NCBI RefSeq assembly: GCF_034190915.1
Contig: NW_026947501.1
Location: 1,240,001-1,304,000, forward strand
Origin: Cavia porcellus
Lineage: Eukaryota; Chordata; Mammalia; Rodentia; Caviidae
Length of the DNA stretch: 64,000 nt
Direction of reading: 5' to 3'
Shown: one piece after another, positions 1 to 13,859 of the stretch
Numbering within the stretch: position 1 is the stretch's first letter
Layout of the letters: each line of letters starts with the position of its first letter
The notes under the pieces: generated by a model
What the model saw: only the letters and a program-made list of their open reading frames with translations
What the model was told of the DNA's origin: nothing
The model's database searches: none
Translations under genes and position numbers: made by a program

Positions 1-2659
1 AGGTTTAAGGTTATGGTTAGGGTTAGGGTTAAGGTTAGGTTTAAGTTTAGTGTTAGGGTTAGGGATAGTGTTAGGGTTAGGATTAGGGTTAGGGTTATTG
101 TTAGGCTTAGGGTTAGGTTTAGGGTTAGAGTTAAGTGTTATGGTTAGGGTTAGGGTTAGGGATAGGTTTAGGGTTAGGTTTAGCCTTAGTGTTAGGGTTA
201 GGGCTAGGGATGGTGTTAGGGGTAGTGTTAGGGTTAGAGTTATTGTTAGGTTAGGGTTAGGGTTAGGCTTAGGCTTAGGGTTTGGATTAGGGTTAGAATT
301 AGGTTTAGTTTTCATTTTAGGATTAGGGTTAGGGTTAGGTTTAGGGTTAGTTTTAAGTTTTAGGGTTAGCTTTAGGCTTAGGGTTAGGTTTAGGTTTAGG
401 GGTTAGGTGTTAGGGATAGTGTTATGGTTATGGTTAGTGTTAGGGTTAGTGTTCATGTTAGGGTTTGAGTTAGTGTTATGGTTAGGGTTAGGATTAGGGA
501 TTTGCGTTATGGTGAATGTTAGGGTTCGGGATCAGGTTAGGTTTAGGTTTAGGGATATACAAAGTTAATATTGTGGTTAGGGTTAGGGTTAGTGTTAGTG
601 TTAGGATTTGGTTTATGGTTAGGTATATTGTTAGGGATAGGGTTAGAGTTAGGGTTAGGAATAAGTTTTAGGGTTAGGGTTAGGGTTAGAGTTAAGGGTT
701 AGAGTTAGGGTTAGTTTTAGGCTTAGGATTAGTGTTAGGTTTAGGGGTTAGGTGTTAGGAATGCGTTTAGGGTTAGGCTTTGGGTCACTGTTAGTGTTAG
801 GGTTATGATTAGGTTTAGTGTAAAGGTTAGGGTTAACATTAGGTTTAGGGTTCGGGTTAGGGATAGTGTTAGGGTTAGTGTTAGGTTAAGGGTTAGTGTT
901 ATGTTTAGGCTTAGGGTTAGAAGTTAGGTTTAGGGTTAGATTTTAGAATTGGGGTTAGGGTTAGGGTTAGGCTTAGAGTCAGTGTTAGGATTAATGTTTG
1001 GGTTAGGGTTAGGGGTTAGAGTTAGAGGTTATTATTAGTGTTAGTGTTAGGATAGAGTTTAGGGTTAGTGTTAGTATTAGGGTTAGGGTTAAGGTTAGGT
1101 TTAGGGTTAGAGTTAGGATTGGCGTTAGGGTTAAGAGTTAGGGTTAGTGTTTACCTTAGGTTTATGATTAGGTTTATGGTTTAGGCATTGGAATAGGGTT
1201 AGGGTTAGGCTTTTGGTTACGGTTAGGGTTAGGTTATGGTTAGGTTTAGACTTAGGGTTAGTGTTAGCATTAGGTTTAGGGTTAGGTTTAGGGTTAGTTT
1301 TCTTTTTAGTGTTAGGGTTAGATGTTAGGTGTTATGGAAAGGGTTAGAGTTAGGGTTAAAGTTATGTTTAGGGTTAGTTTTAGTGTTAGGTTTAGGCTTA
1401 CGGTTAGTGTTTAGTGTTAGGGTTAGAGTTAGGGTTTGGTTTAGATTTAGGCTTAGGGTTTAGTTTAGGGTTAGAGTTTGGGAATAGGGTTTGGGTTAGT
1501 TTTAGGGTAAGGGTTAGTGTTAGCATTAGGTTTAGAGTTAAGTTTAGGGTTATTGTTAGGTTTAGGGTTAAGGTTAGGGGTTAGGTGTTAGGGATAGTGT
1601 TAGGGTAATGGTTAAATTTAAGGTTAGTGTTAGGGATTGATTTATGGTTAAATTATGGTTAGGGTTAGGGTTAGCGTTAGGGTTTAGATTTAGGGTTAGT
1701 GTTAAACTTAAGGTTATGGATAGATTTATGGGTTAGGTGTCAGGGCTAGGGTTAGGGTTAGGCTTTGGGTTACAGTTTGGTTTAGGGTTATGATTAGGTT
1801 TAGACTTAGGGTTAGTGTTAGCGTTAGGTTTAGGGTTAGGTTTAGGGTTAATGTTAGTTTTAGGGTAAGGGTTAGTGGCTAGGTGTTAGGGATAGGGTAA
1901 GGGTTAGTGTTAGGGTTAGGGTTAAAGTTAGTCTTAGGGATAGTTTTAGGGCTAGGTTTAGGCTTAAGGTTAGTGTTTAGTCTTAGGTTTAGGGTTACGG
2001 TTTTGTTTATGTTTAGGTTTAGGGTTAGGTTTAGGGTTAGAAGTTGGGGATATGGTTCTGGTTAGGTTTAGGGTTAGGGTTAGTGTTAGCATTAGGTTTA
2101 GAGTTAGGGTTAGGATTAGGGTTAGGTTTAGGGTTGTGGTTAGGATTAGGGTTAGGGCTAGGGATAGGGTTAGGCATAGTGTTAGGGTTAGGGTTAGGTT
2201 TAGAGCTAGGGTTAGGGTTAGAATTTAGCGTTAGGGTTAGGGTTAGGATTAGGATTAGAGTTTAGGGTTAGTTTTAGGGTTAGGGTTATGTTTAGGTCTA
2301 ATAGTAAGGGTTAAGTTTAGAGGTTAGGGGTACGGTTAGTGTTAGGTTTATGTTAGGTTTAGATTTACGTGTTAGTTGTTAGGTATAGGGCCATTGTTAG
2401 GCTTCGGATTATGGTTAGGTTTAGGGTTATGATTAAGATTAGGTTCGTGTTAGGTTTAGAGTTAGGGTTAGGGTTAGAGTTAGACTTAGTGTTAGGGTTA
2501 GATTTTCGGTTAGGGGTAGGGATTAGGTGTTAAGGATATGGTTAGGGTTAGGGGTAGCGTTATGGTTAGGGTTAGAGTTTTGTTTAGGTTTACGAATGCG
2601 TTAGTGTTAGCATTAGGTTTAGGGTTGGGTATTATGGTTAAGGTTAGTGTTATGCTTAG

Positions 2660-2900
2660 GGTTAGTGTTATGGTAGGCGGTAGGGTTAGGCTTACTTATT
2701 AGAGTTAGTGTTCCGGTTAGGGTTAGGGTTAGGGTTAGGGATTAGGGTTATGGTTCGTATTAGGGTTAGTGTTAGGCTCAGTATTACGATTAGGGTTGGC
2801 GATAGATTTAGAGTTAGGGTTATGATTATTTTTAGGGTTATTGTTAGGGTTAGGGTTTGGGTTAAGGTTATGGTTAGGATTAGGTGTTAGTGTTAGAGTT
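2660..2900 (+). repeat. Diverged higher-order segment paired with 9480-9725
   Basis: This segment aligns by eye with 9480-9725. Both run through a GTTAGGCTTAC or GTTAAGCTTAC word, ATTAGAGTTAGTGTTC, a 'gggatta' interruption, GTTAGGCTCAGTA, a 'gataggttta' or 'gatagattta' step, repeated ATTATTGTTA-like words and a closing TTAGGTGTTAG. Substitutions and hexamer-length indels separate the copies, so the duplication is not recent. Further relatives appear near 11690-11900 and 13430-13650. Confidence 0.6.
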
Positions 2901-4801
2901 ACTGTTAGGGTGAGTTTTAGGGTCAGGGTTAGGATTAGGGTTAGTTTTAGGGTTAGAATGTTAGGGTTAGAGTTAGCATGAGGGTTAGAGTTAGTGTTAT
3001 TGTTAGGGTTATGATTAGGTTTAGGGTTAGGGTTACGGTTAGGGTTAGTGTTAGTTTTAGGGTTAGTGTAAGGTTTAGGTTAGGGTTAGTGTTACGTTTA
3101 GGTTATGTTTAGGGGTTAGCTTTTAGGATTAGTGTTAGGGTTAGGCTTCGGGTTATGGTTATGGTTAAGGTTTTGAATAGGCTTAGGGTTAGGGTTAGTG
3201 GTAGTGTTAGATTTAATGTTAGTGATAGGTTTAGTGTTAGAGTTAGAGTTTAGGGTTAGGGCTAGTGTAAGTGTTATGATTAGGGTTAGGGCTTCCTTTA
3301 AAAGTTAGGCTTAGGGTTAGTGTTAGGGTTAGGGTTATGTTTAGGTTAGGGTTAGGTTAAGGGGTTTGGTGTTAGGACTAGGGTCAGGCTTAGGCTTCGG
3401 ATTACAGATAGGGTTAGGTTTACGATAAAGTTTAGGTTGATGGTTAGGGTTAGTGAAAGGTTAGTGTTAGAGTTAGGTTTACAGTTTGGTTTAGGGATAG
3501 GGGTTAAGTGTTAAGGATAATATGGTTATGGTTAGGGTTACGATTAGGGTTATTTAGGTTTATTGTTGGGCTTAGTGTTAGGGGTAGGGTTAGGGATTAG
3601 GGATAGGTTTAGAGTTAGGGGTTGGGTTAGGGTTAGGTTTTAGTGTTACTGTTAGTTTTAGGATTATGGTAAAGGTTAGGGTTAGGCTTACATATTAGGG
3701 TTATTGCTAGTGTTAGGGTTCGGCATAGGGTTAGGGTCAGGTTTAGGGATTGGAATTAGGGTTAGGGTTAGGGTTAGGGTTAGGGTTATGGTTATGGTTA
3801 GGGTTAGGGTTAGGTTTAGGGTTAGGGTTAGGTTAAGGTTAGGTTTATGGGTTAGGTGTTAGGGATAGGGTCAGGGTTAGGATTCGGATTATGGTTAATG
3901 TTAGGTTTAAATTTTCAGTTAGGGTTATGGTTACTTTAGGGTTTGGTTTCGGGGTTAGATATTATGGATAGGTTCAGGGTTAGGCTTCGGATTACAGTTA
4001 GTGTTAGGGTTAGGGTTTGTTTACATTTAGGGTTATGGTAGGTGTTAGAGTTAGGGTTGGGTTTAGGCTTAGGGTTTGGTTTAGGGTTAGGGTTAGCGTT
4101 AGGGTTAGATTTTCAGTTAGGATTAGGGTTTAGGTGTTAAGGATATGGTTAGTGTTATGGTTAGGGATATGGTTAGGGTTAGGGTTAGGGTTAGTGTTAG
4201 AGTTAGGGTTATGGTTTGTGTTAGCATTAGGGTTTTATGGTTAGGGTTCCTAGGGTTAGGGTTTAGGGATAGGGTTAGGGTTAGAGTTAGGCTTAGGGTT
4301 AGGGATAGTGTTAGGTTTAGGGTTAGTGTTAGGGTCAGGGTTAGAGTTTAGGATTAGGATTAGGGTAGGGTTAGTGTTAGGGTTAGGTTTAGGGTTAACG
4401 TTAAGTTTAGGGTTAGGGTTAGGTTTAGGGTTAGGGTTTGGTTTAGGGTTAGAATTTAGAGTTAGAGTTTAGTGTTAGGGTTAGTGTTAGGGTTAGAGTT
4501 TACGCTTAGGTTTTGTGTTAGGGTTATGGTTATGTTTAGGGTTAGAGTTAGGGTTAGAGTTAGGGTTAAGGTTAGGGTTAGGGTTAGGGTTTGTGTTAGT
4601 GTTGGTGTTTTATGGTTAGGCTTCTTAGGGTTAGGGTTTAGGGTTAGGGTTAGGATTAGGCTTAGTGATAGGTTTAGGGTTAGCGGTAGGTTTATGGGTT
4701 AGGTGTTAGTGATAGGGTTAGGGTTAGCCTTCGCTTTGCGATTATGGTTAGGGTATTGATTAGATTTAGGGTTAAGTTTAGGGTTAGCGTTAGGTTTAGT
4801 G

Positions 4802-4815
4802 TTTTTTTTTTTTTT
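4802..4815 (+). repeat. Homopolymer T14 tract
   Basis: Fourteen consecutive T residues interrupt the hexamer field between TTAGTG-type words. There is no tRNA-like body, target duplication or other foreign sequence next to it, so it is not a visible SINE remnant. Replication slippage from a TTTT-containing variant hexamer is the simplest reading. Shorter T runs of the same kind occur at about 33292-33300 and near 58987-58994. Confidence 0.8.
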
Positions 4816-7800
4816 AGTGTTAGTTTTAGGTTTAGGGTTAGGGGTTAGGTGTTAGGGACAGGGTTAGGGTTAGGATAAGTGTTATGTTTAGAGCTAAGGG
4901 TTAAGGTTAGGTTTAGCGGTTAGGGTTATGGTTAGGGTTAGGTTTAGGTTAGAGTTAGAGTTAGGGTTAGGGTTAAGATTATGGTTAGGGTTAGAGTTAG
5001 AGTTATGGTTAGGTTTATGGTTACGCTTAGGGTTTGTGTTTGGGTTAGGATAGGTTCACAATTAGGGTTAGGGTTAGGTTTAGGGTTAGGGTTAGGTTTA
5101 GGGTTAGGCTTAGCATTAGGGTTATGGTTAGGGCAAGTGTTAGGGTTAGTGCTAGGGTTTGAGTTTCGTGTTAGATTTAGAGTTAGGGTTAGAGATAGTA
5201 TTACAGTTAGAGTTCAGGGTTAGGGTTCCTGTTAGGGTTAGGGGTTAGGTGTTAGCAATAGGGTTAATGTTATTGTTAGGATTAGGGTTCGGTTTAGAGT
5301 TAGGCTTAGGGATAGTGTTATTGTTAGAGTTTGTGATTACGGTTAAGGTTAGGATTAGGGTTAGGTTTAGGGTTAGGCTTACAGTTACGTTTAGGGTTAG
5401 TGTTAGCGTTAGGGTTAGGGTTATTGCTAGGGTTACTGTTAGGTTTAGGGTTAGGGTTAGTGTTAGGCTTAGAGGTTACGGTTAGGCTTAGGGTTAGGGT
5501 TAGGGTTAGGGCGAAAGCTTAGGTTCAGGGTTAGGGTTGGGTTAGTGTTACGGTTAGGAATAGGGTAAGGGTTAGGATAAGGTTAGTGCTTACTTTTAGG
5601 GTTAGGGTTACAGTTAGGTTTAGGGTTAGGTTTAGAGGTTAGTTTTATTGTTAGGGTTAGGGTTAGGTTCAGTTTGAGGTTTAGGGTTATGGTTAGATTT
5701 AGGGTTAGGTTTAGGGTTAGGCTTAGGGTTATGCTTAGGGGTAGGATTACAATAAGGTTAGCATTAGGGTTAGGGTTAGATTTAGCTTTAGGGTTTGCAT
5801 TAGATGTAGTGTTAGTGTTAGGGTTAGGGTTAGGGTTAGGCTTAGGCATTAGGTGTTAGGGATAGGGTTATGGGTTAGGGTTATGGTTACTATTAGGGTT
5901 AGGGTTAGGGTTAGCATGTTGGGTTAGGGGTAGTGTTAGGGTTAGTGTTATGGTTAGGGTTAGGGTTAGGTTGATGTTTAGGGTTAGGGTGAGTATTAGG
6001 GTTAGAAGTTAGGGTTAGTGTTAAGTTTCTGATTAAGGTTAGGAATAGGTTTATGATTAGGATTAGTGTTAGAGGTTATGGTTAGGGATAGGGTTGGTGA
6101 TACGGTTAGGGTTATGGTTATGGTTAGGGTTAGGTTTAGGGTTAGTTTTAAGGTTAGGGTTAGGGTTACACTTAATGTTAGGGTTAGGGTTCTGGTTTGA
6201 GTTAGGGTTAGGTTTAGGCTTAGCGTTCGGGTTAGGGTTAGATGTTAGTGAGAGGGTTAGTGTTATGCTTTGGTTTACCGTTACTGTTGGCGATACAATT
6301 TCATTTAGGCTTAGGTGTAGGTTTAGGGTTATGGTTAGCGTTAGTTTTAGAGTTAGGGTTAGGGGTTAGTTATTTGTGATATGGTTAGTGTTAGGGTTAG
6401 GTTTGGTGATAGCGTTAGGGTTAGGGTTAGGTTTTAGGGTTAGGGTTAGGTTTAGTTTTAGGGTTAGCTTTAGTTTTAGGGTTATGGTTAGTGTTAGGGT
6501 TGGAAGTTAGGTTTAGTGTTAGGGTTAGTGTTAGTGTTAGGGTTCTGGCTAGAGGTTAGTGTTTGGCTTAGTGTTAGAGTTTGGGTTAGGCTTAGAGTTA
6601 GGGTTAGAGCTTATGGTTAGTGTTAGGGTTAGCGTTCGGTTTAAAGCTTAGGATCTGGGTTATGGTTAGGATTAGGGTTATAATTACGGTTAGAGTTTAG
6701 GGTTAAGCTTAAGGTTTGGGTTATGGTTATGGTTAGCGTTAGGGTTAGAATTTAGCTTTTGTTTTAGTGTTAGAGTTAGGATTAGGTTTAAGGTTAGTGT
6801 TAGACTTAGAGGTTATGGTTAGGGTTACTGTTAGTGTTAGAATAAAATCTTAGTTTCAGTGTCAGAGTTAGGTTTATGGTTAGGTTTATGGATAGGATAA
6901 GGTTTAGGATTAGTGTCAGTGGTTAGTTTTAGGTTTAGGGTTATGGTTAGTGTTAGGGTTAGATTTAGAGGTTAGTGTTAAGGTCAGTGTTAAGTGTTAG
7001 GGTTAGTGTGAGTGTTAGGGTTAGGGTTAGATTTAGGGTTCAGTTTAGGCTTAGGGTTCAGTTTAGGGTTAGGGTTACAATTAGCTTAGCATTAGTGTTA
7101 GGATTAGGGTTAGTGGTTAGCGTTAGTTTGGGTTAGGGTTACGATTAAAGCATAGGTTTAGGATTAGGTTTAGGGTTAGGGTTAGGGTTAGGGGTTAGGT
7201 GTTCACAATAGGGTTAGGGTTAGGTTTAGGGTTAGTGCTAGAGTTAGAGGTTAGTGTTAGGGTTAGAGTTAGGGTTAGGGTTAGTGTTACGGTTAGAGTT
7301 TACGGTTAGCTTTACGTTTAGGGTTAGGGTTAGGGTTAGGGTTAGTATTAGCTTTAGGGTTATGGTTAGGGATATGTTTAAGTTTAGGGTTAGTGTTAGA
7401 GTTTAGGGTTAGTGTTAGTGTTAGTGTTAGTGTTAGTGTTAGGTTTTGGGTTAGGGTTAGGGTTAGGATTAGAAGTTAGGGTTTTTGGTAGGGTTAGTGT
7501 TATGTTTACTTTTAGAGTTAGTATTAGTTTTAGCTTTAGGGTTAGGGTTTAGGTGTTAGGTAGAGGGTTAAGTTTAGGCTTCTGGTTACGGTTAGGTTTA
7601 GTGTTACGATTAGGTTTAGGGTTAGGCTTAGGGTTAGGGTTAGTGTTAGGGTTAGTTTTGGATTTAGTGTTAATTTTAGGGTTAGGTTTAGCATTAGGAT
7701 TAGTGTTTAGGTGTTAGGGATAGTCTTAGGCTTAGGGTTAGGGTTAGGGTTAGGGTTAGGGATAGGGTTACTTTTAGTGTTGAGGATTACTGTTAGAGTT

Positions 7801-9479
7801 AGGGTTAGTCCTGGGGTTACAGTTAGGCTTTGGTTATGGTTAGGGTTAGGGTTACAGTAAGGTTAGGGCTATTGTTAGGGTTCGGGTCAAATGTTAGCAT
7901 TAGGTTTAGGCTTAGGGTTATGGTTTTGGTTAGGGTTAGGGTTAGCATTAGGTTTAGGGATTAGGTGTTAGTGAGAGGGTTAGGGTTAAGATTTGGTTTA
8001 CAGTTGGTGTTAGGCTTAGGGTAATGGTTAGGTTTTTATTACAATTAGGTTAGTGTTAGGGTTAGGGTTAGACTTAGGTTTTGCGTTAGATTTAGTGTTA
8101 GTTTTAGTGTTAGGGTTAGGGTTAGGGTTATGGTTAGGGTCAGAGGTTATCCTTTGGTTTAGTGTTAGAGTTAGTGTTAGGGTTAGTGTTAAGGATAGCC
8201 TTAGAGGTTATGGTGCAGGTTATGTTTAGGGCTAGTGTTAGGGTTAAAGCTTAGGTTCAGGGTTACTGTTAGGGTTAGGGTTACGGTTACGGTTAGAGTT
8301 TAGGGTTAGGTTTAATGTTAGGGTTAGGGTTAGGCTTAGTCTTATGTTTAGGGGTTTGCATTTGTTTTAGGGTTAGAGTTAGGGTTAGGGTTAGGGTTAG
8401 TGTTAGGCTTAGAGGTTATGGTTAGTGTTAGGGTTAGGGTTAGTTTTAAATCTTAGGGTCAGGGTTAGGGTTAGTGTTAGGATTAGGGATAGGGTAAGAG
8501 TCAGGATTAGGGTTAGTGGTTAGTTTTATGGTTAGCATTACCTTTAGAGTTAGCGTTAAATTTAGAGTTAGTTATAGGTTTAGGTTTAGTGTTAGTGTTA
8601 GTGTGAGGGTTAGGGTTAAGGTTAGAGTTAGGGTTAGGGTTAGCCTTAGGGTTATGTTTTGGTTAGTGTTACAATTAGGTTAGTGTTAGGGTTAGTGTTA
8701 GGTTTAGGGTTAGGGTTAGTGTTAGCGGTTAGCATTCGGTTTGGTTTAGGTTTATGGATAAAGTATAGGTTTAGGTTTAGGGTTAGGGTAAGAGTTAAGG
8801 TTAATGTTAGGGTTCGTGTTTGTGTTAGGGATAGGGTTATGGTTATCGTTACAGGTTAGCATTAGGTTTTGTAATAGATTTTGTGGTTAGGGTTAGGGTT
8901 AGTGTGAGGCTTAGAAGTTATGATTATGGTTATGGTTATGGTAGGGTTAAAGCTTAGGTTTAGTGTTAGGCTTAGCATTAGGGTTAGGTATAGGGTAAGG
9001 GTTAGGATTAGGGTTAGTCTTTCGGTTTAGGGTTAGGTTTACATTTATGTTTAGGGTTAGGTTTAGAGGTTAGTGTTAGGATTAGGGTTAGGGTTAGTGT
9101 TAAGCTTAGGTTTAGTTTTGAAGTTAGGTTTAGGGTTAGATTAGCATTTAGGGTTAGATTTAGGGTTAGGTATAGGTTTAGGGATAGGGTGACAGCTAGG
9201 CTTTGGGTTATGGTAAGGGTTAGGGTTACAATTAAGTTACGGTTACAGTTAGGGTTAGTGTTAGGTTTACGTTTAGTGTTAGGATTTTGATTAGGGTTAG
9301 GGTTAGTGTTATTGTTAGGCTTAGGTGTTAAGTGTTAAGGATATGGTTAGGGTTATGGGTAGTGTTAATGGTAGGTTTAGAGTTTCATTTAGGTTTATGG
9401 ATGGGTTATTGTTAGCGTTAGAGTTAGTGATAGGTATTAGGGTTAGGGTTATTGTTCGGGTTAGGGTTAGGTTTATGGG

Positions 9480-9725
9480 TTAGTGTTACGCTTATGGTAA
9501 GTGTTAGGGTTAAGCTTACGTATTAGAGTTAGTGTTCAGGTTAGGGATTAGGGTTAGGGTTCGTGTTAGGGTTAGTGTTAGGCTCAGTAATAAGATTAGG
9601 GTTAGGGATAGGTTTAGGATTATTGTTAGGATTATTGTTAAGGTTAGTGTTAGGGTTAGCGTTAGATTTAGGGTTAGGGTTAGGGATAGGGTTAGGGTTA
9701 GGGTTAGGTGTTAGTGTTAGTGTTC
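9480..9725 (+). repeat. Diverged higher-order segment paired with 2660-2900
   Basis: This is the second copy of the GGCTCAGTA-containing segment. It keeps the same order of rare words as 2660-2900: AAGCTTACGTATTAGAG, GTGTTC, GGCTCAGTAAT, a 'gataggttta' step, and ATTATTGTTA twice. The preceding AAGGATATGG...TTTCATTTAGG marker at 9337-9400 also has its counterpart at 2532-2600, so the homology extends at least from about 9337 to 9725. Confidence 0.6.
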
Positions 9726-12700
9726 GGTTTAGGGTTAGGGGTTAGGGTGAGGGTTAGGGTTAGGATTAGTATTAGGGTTAGTGTTAGGGTTCGAAAGTTA
9801 GGGTTATAGTTAGCATGACAGAGTTAGGGGTATTGTTAGAGTTATGATTAGGTTTATGGTTATGGTTGTGGTTACGGTTAGGGTTAGGGTTAGTGCTGGG
9901 TTTAGCGTTAGGTTTAGGGTTAGGTTAGGGTTAGTGTTATGTTTAGGTTAGGGTTAGGGTTTAGCTTTTAGGGATAGTGTTAGTGTTAGGCTTCTGGTTA
10001 CGCTTAGGGTTAAGGTTTTGTATATGTTTAGGGTTAGGGTTAGGGGTAGCGTTAGATTTAGTGTTAGTAATAGGGTTAGTGTTATGGTTAGATTTACGGT
10101 TAATGTTCGGGTTAGTGTTAGGGTTAAGGTTAGCGTTATTGTTAGTTTTATTGTTAGGTTTAGGGTTAGGATTAGGGTTTCGTTGTCGGGATAGGGTTAC
10201 GGTTAGGTTTACGTTTAGATTTAGGTTAGTGTTAGGTTTAGAATTTAGAGGTTAGGGTTAGGTTTAGGGTTAGGGTTACGGTTAGGGTTATTGTTAGGGT
10301 TAAGTTTAATTTTAGGGTTAGGGTTAGTGTTAGGCTTAAAGTTAGCGTTAGGGTTAGTGTTACGGTTAGGGTTAGGGTTAGAATTAGGGTTGGGTTTAGG
10401 GTTAGGGTTAGGGTTTAGTTTAGGTTAGATATTAGGGTTAGGGTTAGGTTTAGGTTAGGATTAGGATTAGGGTTAGAGCTTAGGGTTGGGCTTAGGTTTA
10501 GGTTTAGGGTTAGTGTTCGCCTCAGTTTTCGGGTTAGGGTTAGTGTTAGTGCTAGGTTAATGTGTAAGCATAGGGTTTTGGTGTTAGGGATTAGGTTCTG
10601 GTTAGGGTTAATTTTAATGTTAGGGTTAGGGTTTGGGTTTAGTGTTAGGAATAGGGTTATGGTTAGGTTTATGTTTAGTTTTAGGGTTAGGCTTATTGTT
10701 AGGATTTTAGGTTAGGGTTAGGGTTAGCGTTTACGGTTATGATAAGTGTTAGGTTTATGTTTAGTTCTAAGGTTTAGGGTTAGGTTTAGAGGTTAGGGTT
10801 ATGGATAGCGTTAGTTTTAGGTTTGGGTTATGTTTAGGTGTTCGTTGTTCAGTATAGTTTCATTTTAAGTCTTCGCATTACTGTTAGGTTTATGGTTACG
10901 ATTATGTTTAGGTTTGGTGTTAGGGTTAGAGTTAATTTTAGTTTAGGGTTAGAGTTAGAGTTAGGGTTAGATTTTCGGTTAGGGTTAGGGGTTAGGTGTT
11001 AAGGATATGGTTATGGTTATGGGTAGCATTACTTTTAGGGTTAGGGTTTTGTTTAGGTTTACGGATGGGTTAGTGTTAGTGATAGTGTTAGGGTTAGGGA
11101 TTAGGATTAGGATTAGGGTTTGGGTTAGGGTTAGGTTTACGGGTTAGTGTTATGCTTAGGTTAGTGTTATGGTAAATGGTATGGTTAGGGTTAGGGTTAG
11201 GTTTAGGGTCAGGGTTAGGGTTAGGTTTATGTTTATGTCTAAGGGTTAGGATTAGGTTTAGAGGTTAGGGTTATGGTTAGGGTTTGGTCTATGTTAGGGT
11301 TAGCTTTAGGTGTTAGTTGTTATGTATATGGTCATTGTTAGGCTTCAGATTATGGTTAGGTTTAGGGTTATGATTAGGTTTAGGTTTGGTTTTAGGTTTA
11401 CAGTTAGGGTTAGGATTAGGGTTAGAGTTAGAATTATGGTTAGATTTTCAGTTAGGGTTAGGGGTTAGATGTTAAGGATATGGTTAGGGTTATGGGTAGT
11501 GTTATGGTTAGGGTTAGAGTTTCATATAGGTTTATGGATGGGTTAGTGTTAGCGTTTGGGTTAGGGTTAGGTATTAGGGTTAGGGATTAGGGTTAGGGTT
11601 AGTGTTCGGGTTAGTGTTAGGTTTACTGGTTAGTGTTATGCTTAGGGTTAGGTTTACGGTAAGCGGTAGGGTTAGGCTTACATATTAGAGTTCGTGTTCA
11701 GGTTAGGGTTATGGTTAGGCATTAGGGTTAGGGTTCTTGTTAGGGTTAGTGTTAGGCTCAGTATTAGGATTAGGGTTAGGGATAGGTTTAGTGTTATAGT
11801 TAGGATTATTGTTAGGGTTAGTGTTAGTGTTAGGGTTAGGTTAGGGTTAGATTTGGGTTAGGGATAGGGTTAGGGTTAGGGTTAGGGTTAGGTGTTAGTG
11901 TTAGAGTTAGGGTTTGTGTTAGGGGTTAGGGTGAGGGTTAGGGTTAGGATTAATATTAGGGTTAGAAAGTTAGGGTTAGGGTTAGCGTGAGGTTTAGAGT
12001 TAGGGTTATTGTTAGTGTTATGATTAGGTTTTGAGTTAGGCTTACAGTTAGGATTAGGGTTAGGGTTAGTGTTAGATTTAGGGTTAGGGTTAGGGTTAGT
12101 GTTAGGGTTATTGTTAGGGGTTAGGATTAGGGTTAGGTTTAGGATTATGGTAAGGGTTAGGGTTAGGCTTATGTATTAGGGTTATTGTTCTTGTTATGGT
12201 TAGCCTTAGGGTTAGGGTTAGGTTTAGGGATTAGGGTTAGTGTTAGGTTTAGGATTAGTGTTAGGGTTACTGTTAGGGTTAGGGTTAGGTTAGGGATAGG
12301 TTTAGGGGTTAGCTCTTAGGGATAGGGTCAGGGTTAGTCTTCGGATTCTGGTTTGGGTTAGGGTTATTATTAGGTTTCAGGTTAGGGTTTGGGTTAGGGT
12401 TAGGGTTTGTGCTAGGGATAGGTTCCAGGCTTAGTGTTAGTGTTAGGGTTAGATTTTCAGTTAGGGTTAGGTTTAGTGTTAGGTTTAGGGTGAGGGTTTG
12501 CATTTAGTGTTAGGGCTAGGGTTACGTTTAGGTTTAGGTTTAGGGTTAGGTTTAGAGGTTATGGTTATTCAGGGTTAGGTTTAGGGTTAGGGTTAGTGTT
12601 AGCGTTAGTTTTCGAATTAGGGTTAGGGTTAGTGCTAGATTTAGGGGTAGGCTTAGGGGTTAGGTGTTACGGATAGGGTTATAGTTATGGTTAAGATAAA

Positions 12701-13859
12701 TGTTAGGGTTAGGGTTAATTTTAGGGTTAGGGTTAAGGTTTAGGGTTATGGATAGAGTTACGTTTAGGTTTAGGTTTAAGGTTAGGGTTAGGCTTTGGGT
12801 TAGGTTTAGAGGTTAGGGGTAGGGTTAGGCTTAGGGTTTGGGTTGGGTTACGTTTAACGTTTAGGGTTAGGGTTAGGTTTCCAGTTAGTGTTATGGGTAG
12901 AAGTTAGTGTTAGGTTTATGGTTAGGGTTAGGGTTATAGTTTAGCATTAGGGTTAGGGTTAGGGCTTAGGGTTGGGGTTAGGGTTATATTTATGTTTAGC
13001 TCTAATGTTTAGGGTTAGGTTTAGAGGTTAGGGTTATGGTTAGGGTTAATTTTACATTAGGGTTAGTGTTAGGTGTTAGTTGTTAGGTATAGGGTTAGTG
13101 TTATACTTCAGATTATGGTTAGGTTTAGGGTTACAATTAGGTATAGGTTTGGTGTTAGGTTTAGATTTAGGGTTAGGGTTAGGGTTAGAGTTAGAGTTAG
13201 GGTTAGAATTTCGTTTAGGGTTAGGCGTTAGATGTTAAGGATATGGTTAGTGTTATGGGTAGTGTACGGTTAGTGTTAGGGTTTCATTTAGGCTTACAGA
13301 TGGGTTAGTGTTAGTGTAAGTGTTAGGGTTAGGGATTAGGGTTATGGTTAGGTTTAGGGTTAGGTTTAGGTTTATGCATTAGTGTTACGCTTAGGGTTAG
13401 GGTTATGGTAAGCATAAGGGTTAAGCATTTGTATTAGTGTTAGTGTTCGGGTTATGGTTAGGGATTAGGGTTAGGGTTAGGGTTAGGGTTAATGTTAGGC
13501 TCAGTATTAGGATTAGGGTTAGGGATAGGTTTAGGGTAAGTGTTAGGATTATTGTTAGGGTTAGTGTTACGGTTAGGGTTAAGGTTAGGTTAGGGATAGG
13601 GTTAGGGTTAGGGGTTATTTTTAGAGTTAGGGTTACGGTTAGGAGTTAGGGTGAGTGTTAGGTTTAGGATTAGTATTAGGGTTAGTGTTAGTGTTAGAAG
13701 ATTATGGTTAGAGTTAGCGTGTGGGTTAGGGTTAGGGTTAGGGTTATTGTTAGGTTTATGATTAGCTTTAGGGTTAGGGTTAAGATTAGGGTTAGTGTTA
13801 GTGTTATGTTTTGGTTAGTGGTAAGTTTAGGTTAGGGTTAGGGGCTATGTTTTAGGGAT

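Noticed and set aside
50..406. Open frame of 118 codons rich in LG and RV dipeptides, one of many on + across the window
   Set aside because: Direct consequence of reading (TTAGGG)n in two of three frames. There is no domain, codon structure or start context, and the frames switch at each hexamer indel.
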